9,142 bases of DNA from Paracoccaceae bacterium (lineage in GTDB: Bacteria > Pseudomonadota > Alphaproteobacteria > Rhodobacterales > Rhodobacteraceae), in the NCBI GenBank assembly GCA_003565055.1, contig PXDM01000083.1:1-9142 (forward strand), given 5' to 3'. Every line of letters begins with the position of its first letter. The first letter of the stretch is position 1. Shown here one piece after another: positions 1-5,297 of the stretch. The notes under the pieces were generated by a model. The model was not told where the DNA came from, ran no database searches, and saw nothing but the letters and a program-made list of their open reading frames with translations. The translations under genes and the position numbers were made by a program.

Positions 1-262
1 CGTAGCTCTCGGCAATCGCCAGCGTCTCGGCGCGGGTCGCATCGACGCAGGTCAGATGCGCGGCCACATTCAGCCCGAATTGCGCGCCGATGGTCGTCAC
101 CGCCTCATGCGTCAGCTTGCGGGTCGTCCCGCCTGCACCATAGGTCACTGACACGAACCCCGGGTCCAGCGGGGCCAGCATGCGCACCGTATCCCAAAGC
201 CGGAAGCTGGCCTCCAGTGATTTCGGCGGGAAGAATTCGAAAGACACGCGCGGGGTGGACAT
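1..262 (-). CDS. metF: Methylenetetrahydrofolate reductase, N-terminal part (cut by window edge)
   Basis: This is the first 87 codons of 5,10-methylenetetrahydrofolate reductase, the cytoplasmic flavoenzyme that reduces methylene-THF to 5-methyl-THF, the methyl donor for methionine synthesis. Seen in the sequence: it begins MSTPRVSFEFFPPKS, with FEFFPP at residues 8-13 (the Glu is the conserved catalytic acid of the MetF family), TYGAGG at 40-45 and AHLTC at 68-72, all in the order expected for the family's TIM barrel. The start is the ATG read from base 262. A GGAG Shine-Dalgarno sits 7 nt upstream on the minus strand. The rest of the gene lies to the left of the window. It is divergent from metR across a gap holding an exact MetR box, which supports both the identity and MetR control. 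Only the N-terminus is visible, so completeness cannot be judged. Confidence 0.93.
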   Translation of the reverse strand, partial: MSTPRVSFEFFPPKSLEASFRLWDTVRMLAPLDPGFVSVTYGAGGTTRKLTHEAVTTIGAQFGLNVAAHLTCVDATRAETLAIAESY

Positions 263-308
263 GACAGGACTCCGTTTTTGTTGCCCCCTTGTGCCATATC
301 TGCGAATG

Positions 309-321
309 TGAAACCACTTCA
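309..321. promoter_or_regulatory. MetR box (TGAA-ACCAC-TTCA) between metF and metR
   Basis: TGAAACCACTTCA matches exactly the enterobacterial MetR consensus TGAA-N5-TTCA and also the general LysR T-N11-A pattern. It lies 46 nt from the metF start codon and 28 nt from the metR start codon, so one site can serve both divergent genes. A further TTCA half-site at 327-330 follows without a partner. Family knowledge: MetR with homocysteine activates met genes and represses itself. That this site works the same way here is inferred. Confidence 0.8.
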
Positions 322-334
322 TTATCTTCAACAC

Positions 335-340
335 TATTAT
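335..340 (+). promoter_or_regulatory. Possible -10 element of metR (TATTAT)
   Basis: TATTAT is the best -10-like hexamer upstream of metR. It ends only 9 nt before the ATG, so a start site at the usual distance would fall at about base 347, leaving almost no leader. No clear -35 is visible 17 nt upstream; that area is partly occupied by the MetR box, which would fit autorepression. This is weak evidence on sequence alone. Confidence 0.3.
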
Positions 341-349
341 GAGCCCGAC

Positions 350-1255
350 ATGCATATCGAGTTCCGCCATCTGCGCACGATCAAGGCCATTCACGATGCA
401 GGCGGGCTCGCGCGCGCGGCTGATCTGCTGAACATGACGCAATCGGCGCTGTCGCATCAGGTCAAGGGGATCGAGGAACAGGCAGGCGTCGAGCTCTTCG
501 CGCGCCGCTCGAAGCCACTAAAACTCTCGGCGGCGGGCCTCAAGATGCTACGCGCCGCTGAAGACATCCTGCCGCGCGTCGCAGCGCTTGAGGAAGAATT
601 CACCGGCCTGCGCAAAGGCTCCTCGGGCCGGTTGCATATCGCCATCGAATGCCACGCCTGTTTCGACTGGCTTTTTCCCGTGCTCGAACAATTCCGCAAG
701 GCCTGGCCCGATGTCGATGTCGATATCCGCCCCGGCCTTGCCTTCGACGCGCTTCCCGCGCTGCGCCGCGAGGAAGTCGATCTGGTGATCTCGTCAGACC
801 CCGAGCAGATCGAGGGCGTCAGTTTCCAGCCGCTCTTCGACTATGAGCCGGTCTTTGTCGCCGCCGCCACCAGTCCGCTCGCCGCCCGCGCCCATATCGA
901 GGCCGAGGATTTCCGCGACCAGACGCTCATCACTTACCCGGTGGAGCGCACTCGGCTCGATGTCTTCACGCAACTCCTTACCCCCGCCAAGGTCGAGCCC
1001 CGCGCGATCCGGCAGGTGGAGCTGACCGCCGTGATCCTGCTCTTGGTCGCTTCAGGGCGCGGCGTGGCCGTACTGCCGGACTGGGTACTGCGCGAGGTGC
1101 GCTACCACTCCGATTACGTGACCAAACGCCTGACAGCGGAGGGGCTGACCCGGCGGCTCTATGCAGCAGTGCGCGACGAGGATGCCGCGAAACCTTTCAT
1201 GGCGCATGTCCTGCGGCTTGCACGCACGGAGCCGGTGAAATTGCAGCGCGGATAA
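350..1255 (+). CDS. metR: LysR-type transcriptional regulator MetR
   Basis: A 301-residue LysR-family activator of methionine genes that uses homocysteine as co-inducer in studied bacteria. Residues 1-60 are the winged helix-turn-helix (recognition region about 18-37, containing TQSALSHQV); about 90-295 form the periplasmic-binding-protein-like effector domain. Identity rests on recalled similarity to E. coli MetR: the LxIAIECH block at 96-102, the FDYE segment at 163-166, TLITYPVERTRLDV at 192-205 (E. coli: TLLIYPVQRSRLDV) and RLYAAVRD at 269-276. The ATG at 350 gives MHIEFRHLRTI, which aligns with the E. coli start; an in-frame ATG at 278 would add 24 residues with no family counterpart and would run over the MetR box. 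The start has almost no Shine-Dalgarno (only GAG at 341-343). It is divergent from metF, the classical arrangement for control of the neighbouring target gene. Confidence 0.95.
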   Translation: MHIEFRHLRTIKAIHDAGGLARAADLLNMTQSALSHQVKGIEEQAGVELFARRSKPLKLSAAGLKMLRAAEDILPRVAALEEEFTGLRKGSSGRLHIAIECHACFDWLFPVLEQFRKAWPDVDVDIRPGLAFDALPALRREEVDLVISSDPEQIEGVSFQPLFDYEPVFVAAATSPLAARAHIEAEDFRDQTLITYPVERTRLDVFTQLLTPAKVEPRAIRQVELTAVILLLVASGRGVAVLPDWVLREVRYHSDYVTKRLTAEGLTRRLYAAVRDEDAAKPFMAHVLRLARTEPVKLQRG

Positions 1256-1267
1256 GCGCCGGGGGAT

Positions 1268-1293
1268 GCGCTCTCGCGCGCCCTGAGAGACGC
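1268..1293 (+). terminator. Stem-loop after metR, no U-tract
   Basis: Starting 13 nt after the metR stop, GCG-CTCTC (1268-1275) can pair with GAGAG-(a)-CGC (1285-1293) around a 9-nt loop: 8 bp with one bulged A. No T-run follows, so this is either a weak terminator or a 3'-end stabiliser. A TTGTTTTT run occurs later, at 1376-1383, after a GC-rich stretch in which CGCCGCC (1316-1322) can pair with GGCGGCG (1361-1367), but that loop is long. Confidence 0.3.
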
Positions 1294-1375
1294 AGCCGCC
1301 CGCCATCCGCTGCCACGCCGCCCGCGCCCTGTGCCCTCATGCTGCGCCTGCGCGGCAATCGGCGGCGGGGACGTC

Positions 1376-1445
1376 TTGTTTTTACGTATTTATTCGCAGT
1401 GAATTTCTGCTTATAGTCGCGCAATAGAATTCGTGATCATATAAA
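1376..1445 (+). promoter_or_regulatory. AT-rich promoter region upstream of ihfB
   Basis: This is the most AT-rich stretch in the left half of the window and lies directly ahead of the ihfB operon. Two -10-like hexamers are visible: TATAGT at 1412-1417 (with a poor TTTATT 17 nt upstream) and TATAAA at 1440-1445 (with no -35 at the right spacing). I found no exact IHF consensus (WATCAR-N4-TTR), so IHF autoregulation is not supported by a recognisable site here. Confidence 0.45.
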
Positions 1446-1496
1446 AGTCATAACAGGGCACAGAATGTGCCGATGCGAAGCCGCAGGGGGCAAGAG

Positions 1497-1784
1497 ATGA
1501 TACGATCTGAACTGATCCAGAAGATTGCAGAAGAGAACCCGCATCTTTATCAACGCGATGTGGAGCGGATCGTGAACACTGTCTTTGGCGAGATCACGGA
1601 AGCGCTCGCGCGCGGCGAGCGGGTCGAACTGCGCGGCTTCGGGGCATTCTCGGTCAAGGCGCGTGATGCGCGCATCGGGCGCAATCCGCGCACCGGCGAA
1701 AGCGTCGAGGTCGAAGCGAAGGCTGTCCCATTTTTCAAGACCGGCAAGCTGCTGCGCGACCGGTTGAACGGACTGGAAGGATAA
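1497..1784 (+). CDS. ihfB: Integration host factor subunit beta
   Basis: A 95-residue nucleoid protein of the HU/IHF family. With IhfA it forms the IHF heterodimer, which bends DNA sharply at specific sites in promoters, origins and recombination sites. Visible hallmarks: MIRSELIQKIA at the start, the RGFGAFSV core strand at 46-53, and RNPRTG at 62-67 at the tip of the DNA-wrapping arm, with Pro64 in the position of the intercalating proline. VPFFKTGKLLRDRLN follows at 77-91. The beta rather than alpha subunit or HU is indicated by the MIRSELI opening and the length. The chosen ATG at 1497 has AGGGGG at 1485-1490, 6 nt upstream; an upstream GTG at 1467 would add ten non-conserved residues. 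It is first in a tight operon, 6 nt before the LapA-domain gene. In many Rhodobacteraceae ihfB follows rpsA; here metR is upstream instead. Confidence 0.95.
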   Translation: MIRSELIQKIAEENPHLYQRDVERIVNTVFGEITEALARGERVELRGFGAFSVKARDARIGRNPRTGESVEVEAKAVPFFKTGKLLRDRLNGLEG

Positions 1785-1790
1785 GAATCT

Positions 1791-2144
1791 ATGATGGCGT
1801 ATCTGCGCTATGCGTTCGCTGCCCTGGTGGCGGCTGTGTTCATCACGATCGCCCTGGCGAATCGCGCGATGGTCGAGGTGAAGCTTCTGCCTGAAACGCT
1901 GGCCGACCTCTTCGGGCTGAGCCTCGCGATCACGCTGCCGCTTTTCCTGATCCTTGGATTGGCGATTGCGGCGGGGCTGGTCCTGGGCATCATCTGGGAA
2001 TGGCTGCGCGAGCATAACATCCGCGCGGATGCCTCGCGGTTGCGCCGCGAGCGCGATGCCACGCGCACGGAATTGCAGCGCATTGACAATCGCGCCGCCG
2101 ATGGTCGCCGCGATGACGTGCTGGCGCTGGTTGACGGGAAGTGA
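1791..2144 (+). CDS. LapA-domain (DUF1049) inner-membrane protein
   Basis: A 117-residue small membrane protein. Residues about 4-24 form a first transmembrane helix, a short polar loop with ANRAMVEVKLLPE (23-35) follows, then a second long hydrophobic helix at about 43-70, and a charged, heptad-like C-terminus (about 72-103) likely to form a cytoplasmic coiled coil. The two-helix layout with an xNxxxVEV loop motif is that of the LapA/YciS domain family (PF06305). In E. coli the LapA relative acts with LapB in controlling lipopolysaccharide synthesis; whether that holds here is unknown because no LapB-like partner is in view. Two ATGs are adjacent (1791 and 1794); GGAAGG at 1775-1780 favours 1791 with a 10-nt spacing. 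It lies between ihfB (6-nt gap) and trpF (9-nt gap), so co-transcription is near certain. Confidence 0.8.
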   Translation: MMAYLRYAFAALVAAVFITIALANRAMVEVKLLPETLADLFGLSLAITLPLFLILGLAIAAGLVLGIIWEWLREHNIRADASRLRRERDATRTELQRIDNRAADGRRDDVLALVDGK

Positions 2145-2153
2145 GCCAGCCCG

Positions 2154-2801
2154 ATGGCTGCTGAGCCTGTCGCCGTCAAGATTTGCGGGCTCACGCGGGA
2201 GCAGGATGTCTCGGCCGCCGTGGCCGCCGGGGCACGCTATCTCGGCTTCGTCTTCTTCCCGCGCTCGCCGCGCCACCTGAGCCATGAGGCCGCAGCAGCG
2301 CTCGCGGCAGAGGTCCCGCCCGGCGTCGCCAAAGTGGCGCTGACAGTCGATGCGGAAGACAGGGCGCTTGATGCGCTTCTGGCGCAGGTGCCGGTCGATC
2401 TGTTGCAGCTTCACGGCAAGGAATCCCCCACCCGCGTCGCCGAGATCAAGGCGCGCACGGGTTTGCCCGTGATGAAGGCCGTGGGCGTGGCAGAGGCGCG
2501 CGATCTTGCAGCGCTCGACGCTTATCAGGATGTGGCCGACCAGATCCTGCTCGACGCCAAGCCGAGCCATGCGGGCGAGTTGCCCGGCGGCAATGGGCTG
2601 AGTTTTGACTGGACCCTGATCGAAGGTCGGCAGTGGTCGAAGCCCTGGATGCTGGCCGGGGGGCTGACCCCCGCCAATGTCGCGCGTGCCATTGCGCTGA
2701 CGGGCGCGCGACAGGTCGATGTCTCCTCCGGCGTCGAGAGCGCGCCAGGGCAGAAGGACGCGGACCGCATGACGCGTTTCATCGCCGCGGCCCATGGCTA
2801 A
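2154..2801 (+). CDS. trpF: Phosphoribosylanthranilate isomerase
   Basis: A 215-residue TIM-barrel enzyme of tryptophan biosynthesis that converts N-(5'-phosphoribosyl)anthranilate to CdRP in the cytoplasm. The catalytic pair is visible: Cys11 in VKICGLT (general base) and Asp134 in ILLDAK (general acid). Other family marks are LGFVFFPRSPR at 30-40, LLQLHG at 83-88, the phosphate-binding LAGGLTP at 167-173 and DVSSGVE at 189-195. The length is normal and the frame intact. The ATG at 2154 lies 9 nt after the preceding stop, with a GGGAAG purine run overlapping the end of that gene. In many Rhodobacteraceae trpB follows directly; here there is no trpB, and a stem-loop and the pgm gene come next. 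Confidence 0.96.
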   Translation: MAAEPVAVKICGLTREQDVSAAVAAGARYLGFVFFPRSPRHLSHEAAAALAAEVPPGVAKVALTVDAEDRALDALLAQVPVDLLQLHGKESPTRVAEIKARTGLPVMKAVGVAEARDLAALDAYQDVADQILLDAKPSHAGELPGGNGLSFDWTLIEGRQWSKPWMLAGGLTPANVARAIALTGARQVDVSSGVESAPGQKDADRMTRFIAAAHG

Positions 2802-2829
2802 GCCCCCGTTGGATCGGGGTTGAGCTTAG
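2798..2829 (+). terminator. Long stem-loop at the end of the ihfB-trpF operon
   Basis: CTAAGC (2798-2803) pairs with GCTTAG (2824-2829) and CCCCG (2804-2808) with CGGGG (2815-2819), giving 11 bp around a TTGGAT loop with a 4-nt bulge (TTGA) on the 3' side. It begins on the trpF stop codon. There is no T-run after it, so it may act with Rho, or protect the 3' end, rather than as a classical intrinsic terminator. Confidence 0.45.
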
Positions 2830-2914
2830 GCTGACGGGAAACAAGCATCGCCCATCAGATAAGCGCCTGTTTGCGCCACCATCTGCAAGGCTCTGAAAAC
2901 ACTGGATATGCCGC

Positions 2915-2945
2915 CCCGAACCTGCCACAACGCGACCCGAACCTG
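2915..2945 (+). repeat. Direct repeat CCCGAACCTG x2 upstream of pgm
   Basis: CCCGAACCTG occurs at 2915-2924 and again at 2936-2945, exactly 21 bp apart (two helical turns), just before the pgm ribosome-binding site. The spacing would put both copies on the same face of the DNA. It could be an operator, part of the leader, or chance in GC-rich sequence. Confidence 0.5.
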
Positions 2946-2967
2946 ACGCGAGGAGCGCCGCAACGCC

Positions 2968-4596
2968 ATGATCCAGATCGTTCCGACCACCGCACTTGAT
3001 GGCCAGAAACCCGGCACATCCGGCCTGCGCAAAAAGACCCCGGTCTTCATGCAAAACCCCTATCTGCAGAACTATGTTCAGGCGATTTTCGACGGGATCG
3101 GCGGCGTGCAGGGCAAGGCGCTTGTCGTAGGCGGCGACGGGCGTTTTTTCAATGACACGGCTATCGGCGTGATCCTGCGCATGGCTGCTGCCAATGGCGC
3201 ATCGCGCTGCATTGTCGGGCAAGGCGGGCTCTTGTCGACGCCCGCCGCGTCCAACCTGATCCGGCTGCGCGGCGCGGATGGGGGGCTGATCCTGTCGGCG
3301 AGCCACAATCCCGGCGGCCCGGACGCCGATTTCGGGCTGAAATTCAACGGCGCGAATGGCGGCCCTGCATCCGAGGCTGTCTCGGACGCGATCCATGCCA
3401 GCACGCAGACGCTCACCGAGTACCGCATCTGGGACGCACCTGCGCCGGATATCTCGGCACTGGGCGAGGTGTATCTGGGCGCGATGGTGGTCGAAGTGGT
3501 CGATCCGGTTACTGATTATGCCCAAGCCATGGCGCAGCTCTTCGATTTCGACGCCCTCCGCGCGCTCTTCAAGACCGGCTTTCGACTGCGCTTTGACGCG
3601 ATGCACGCGGTCACTGGCCCCTATGCGCGCGAGATCCTCGAAAACCGGCTCGGTGCAGCCCCCGGTTCGGTCGTCAACGCGACCCCCCTGCCCGATTTCG
3701 GCGGCAGGCACCCCGACCCCAACCCGATCTGGGCGCATGAATTGATGGACGCGATGCATGGCACCGACGCGCCCGATTTCGGTGCCGCGAGCGACGGCGA
3801 CGGCGACCGCAACATGATTGTCGGGCGCGGATGCTATGTCAGCCCGTCCGACAGTCTCGCAGTGCTCGCCGATCTCGCGCATCTCGCGCCGGGCTATGCG
3901 GGTGGGCTGAAGGGCGTGGCGCGCTCAATGCCGACCTCCTGCGCTGTCGACCGGGTGGCCGAGGCCAAGGGCATCGCCTGCTATGAGACCCCGACGGGCT
4001 GGAAATTCTTCGGCAATCTGCTCGATGCGGGCCGCGCCACGCTATGCGGCGAGGAATCGGCGGGCACAGGCTCTGACCATGTGCGCGAGAAGGATGGGCT
4101 CTGGGCGGTGCTGTTGTGGCTCAATATTCTGGCCGCGGCCGGCAAGAGCGTGGCGCAGCTGATGGCCGATCACTGGGCGCGTTACGGGCGCAACTATTAT
4201 TCGCGCCATGATTATGAGGAGGTCGATGCGGAAGCTGCGCAAAGCCTCATCGCGGATCTGCGCGCCGCCCTGCCCACGCTGGCGGGTCAGAGCACTGGCG
4301 CGCTGACCATCGCGCGGGCCGATGAATTTGGCTATGATGATCCGGTCGACGGCTCGCATTCCAATGCGCAGGGTTTGCGCATTTTCTTCAAGGATGGCGC
4401 GCGTCTGGTCTTCCGGCTCTCGGGCACAGGCACTGCCGGGGCGACATTGCGGGTCTATCTCGAACGGCTCGAAACCGACCCGGACAAGCTGCATCTCGAC
4501 CCGCAAGAGGCGCTCGCCGAAGTGATCACCGCCGCCGAAGCCATCGCCGGGATCACGGCCCGCACAGGCCGCGCGAAGCCCGATGTGATCACCTGA
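2968..4596 (+). CDS. pgm: Alpha-D-glucose phosphate-specific phosphoglucomutase
   Basis: A 542-residue cytoplasmic enzyme interconverting glucose-1-phosphate and glucose-6-phosphate, linking glycogen and sugar-nucleotide synthesis to central metabolism. All four domains of the phosphohexomutase fold are marked. The catalytic phosphoserine loop is LSASHNPGGPDAD (109-121, Ser112). The metal-binding loop is DGDGDR (276-281). The sugar-specificity loop is GEESAGTGSDHVREKDG (361-377), and the phosphate-binding loop is RLSGTGTAGATLR (483-495). Length and the TPTGWKFFGNL segment (341-351) are those of the PGM1/Pgm type rather than the ManB/GlmM types. The ATG at 2968 has GAGGAG at 2950-2955 with a rather long 12-nt spacing. 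In several relatives pgm sits in a glycogen (glg) operon; here it stands alone, with 166 nt before it and 278 nt after it, and probably has its own promoter. Confidence 0.96.
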   Translation: MIQIVPTTALDGQKPGTSGLRKKTPVFMQNPYLQNYVQAIFDGIGGVQGKALVVGGDGRFFNDTAIGVILRMAAANGASRCIVGQGGLLSTPAASNLIRLRGADGGLILSASHNPGGPDADFGLKFNGANGGPASEAVSDAIHASTQTLTEYRIWDAPAPDISALGEVYLGAMVVEVVDPVTDYAQAMAQLFDFDALRALFKTGFRLRFDAMHAVTGPYAREILENRLGAAPGSVVNATPLPDFGGRHPDPNPIWAHELMDAMHGTDAPDFGAASDGDGDRNMIVGRGCYVSPSDSLAVLADLAHLAPGYAGGLKGVARSMPTSCAVDRVAEAKGIACYETPTGWKFFGNLLDAGRATLCGEESAGTGSDHVREKDGLWAVLLWLNILAAAGKSVAQLMADHWARYGRNYYSRHDYEEVDAEAAQSLIADLRAALPTLAGQSTGALTIARADEFGYDDPVDGSHSNAQGLRIFFKDGARLVFRLSGTGTAGATLRVYLERLETDPDKLHLDPQEALAEVITAAEAIAGITARTGRAKPDVIT

Positions 4597-4605
4597 GACC
4601 TGCGG

Positions 4606-4619
4606 TTGCCCACGGGCAA
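4606..4619 (+). terminator. Short hairpin after pgm, no U-tract
   Basis: TTGCC (4606-4610) and GGCAA (4615-4619) form a 5-bp stem around a CACG loop, 9 nt after the pgm stop. Flanking GCGG and CC(C)GC could extend it. A-residues, not T, follow, so intrinsic termination on the plus strand is doubtful. Confidence 0.25.
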
Positions 4620-4803
4620 AACCCGCGCGATGCGTCACGATCGCCGCGACGGTGGCTTGCGGCACTCCGGCAGAGAGTGGCTGAGCATATCGGAACCGGG
4701 ATGCGTCCTGCCGCGTTAATCCCAACGCAGCGCTCAGTCGAGCGCAGTCAGAACCTCGCGTTTTTGTGCACAGGAAACCGAAACTATACCGTGCGGCACC
4801 GTA

Positions 4804-4809
4804 TATATT
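4804..4809 (+). promoter_or_regulatory. Possible -10 element of the lipoprotein gene (TATATT)
   Basis: TATATT lies in the AT-rich patch 4781-4813, the only such patch in the 278-nt gap between pgm and the lipoprotein gene. No good -35 sits at 16-18 nt. TATACC at 4785-4790 is a second candidate, with TTGTGC 15 nt upstream. Neither is convincing alone; the location is the main support. Confidence 0.3.
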
Positions 4810-4874
4810 CATGCGAGAAAGTCGTGACGCAACGCGCCCGGCGCTCTGCAGATAACAGACCAAGGAGGTCCATG

Positions 4875-5090
4875 ATGACATATCTCAAACTCTCTAGCCT
4901 GATAGCGGCCAGCGCGATCATGATCTCGGCCTGCTCGAATGATCCGCAGATCAATGCGGCGGTCGGTGGGCTGTCCGGTGCGGCTGTCGGCACGCAGATT
5001 GGCTCGGGCTCCGGTAACACCGCCGCAATTCTGGGCGGCGCTGCCGTCGGGACAGCTGTCGGTGCAAATACCCGGCTGAATGCGCCGTAA
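4875..5090 (+). CDS. Small glycine-zipper lipoprotein
   Basis: A 71-residue secreted lipoprotein. Residues 1-19 are a signal peptide (Lys5, hydrophobic core 9-17) ending in the lipobox ISAC, with the lipidated Cys at 20; the +2 residue is Ser, which fits outer-membrane sorting by the E. coli rule. The mature part is almost wholly a glycine zipper: GGLSGAAVGTQIGSGSG (31-47) and ILGGAAVGTAVGA (52-64), two GxxxG-type hydrophobic stretches like those of small OsmB/YMGG-type envelope proteins. Function is unknown; such proteins are often stress-related, but nothing here proves it. AAGGAGGT at 4862-4869 is a complete match to the anti-Shine-Dalgarno. It lies too close to the ATG at 4872, so 4875 (6 nt after GGAGG) is the likelier start. 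The gene is monocistronic, between pgm and a strong terminator. Confidence 0.8.
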   Translation: MTYLKLSSLIAASAIMISACSNDPQINAAVGGLSGAAVGTQIGSGSGNTAAILGGAAVGTAVGANTRLNAP

Positions 5091-5133
5091 ACCCGCGCGC
5101 GGTGCCGACTGCTGACGCAGATGACGCAAGACA

Positions 5134-5165
5134 GGGCCGGGAACGCATCAGCGTCCCGGCCCTTT
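5134..5165 (+). terminator. Intrinsic terminator of the lipoprotein gene
   Basis: GGGCCGGGA (5134-5142) pairs with TCCCGGCCC (5154-5162); inside it, after one unpaired A, CGC (5144-5146) pairs with GCG (5151-5153) around an ATCA loop, for 12 bp in total. TTT and GCTGT follow. This is the clearest intrinsic terminator in the window. It lies 43 nt after the lipoprotein stop and 132 nt before the helicase start, so it separates the two transcription units. Confidence 0.8.
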
Positions 5166-5187
5166 GCTGTCAGGGTCAGCTCTCGCA

Positions 5188-5263
5188 GCCTCGAGGCAAA
5201 AGCCGCCCCCGCGCCCCTCGACACTGGGGCGGGCTTGGATTATGCAGCGCGCTTGCAAAGCGC
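5188..5263 (+). promoter_or_regulatory. Structured leader or promoter region of the helicase gene
   Basis: Three inverted repeats lie between the terminator and the helicase start. They are the 10-bp palindrome GCCTCGAGGC (5188-5197), CGCCCC (5212-5217) with GGGGCG (5226-5231) around 8 nt, and GCGCTT (5249-5254) with AAGCGC (5258-5263) around 3 nt. The only -10-like sequence is a poor GATTAT at 5238-5243 with no -35. Long structured leaders control some cold-shock DEAD-box helicase genes; that role here is inferred, and GC-rich DNA yields such pairings by chance. Confidence 0.35.
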
Positions 5264-5297
5264 CCTTGCGGGGGCCAGTCGCCAAGGATTCCTGCCC

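Noticed and set aside
278..349. Upstream in-frame start for metR at 278
   Set aside because: It would run the coding sequence through the MetR box and adds residues absent from MetR relatives.
1437..2795. A 452-codon open frame on the minus strand opposite ihfB, the LapA-domain gene and trpF
   Set aside because: It spans three well-supported genes and two intergenic gaps, has no recognisable domain, and is explained by GC-biased third positions.
2779..3882. A 367-codon minus-strand open frame opposite pgm
   Set aside because: It is a shadow of a clearly identified phosphoglucomutase, without motifs or a ribosome-binding site of note.
4773..4802. GGAAAC...CGT resembling a general-stress ECF sigma promoter upstream of the lipoprotein gene
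   Set aside because: The spacing between the two parts is 21 nt (or 11 for the nearer CGT), not the 16-17 expected, and the -35 is not GGAAC.
5121..5297. N-terminal extension of the helicase from the ATG at 5121
   Set aside because: It would translate through a strong intrinsic terminator and adds 59 residues unlike any helicase N-terminus; the ATG at 5298 has AAGGA at a good distance.
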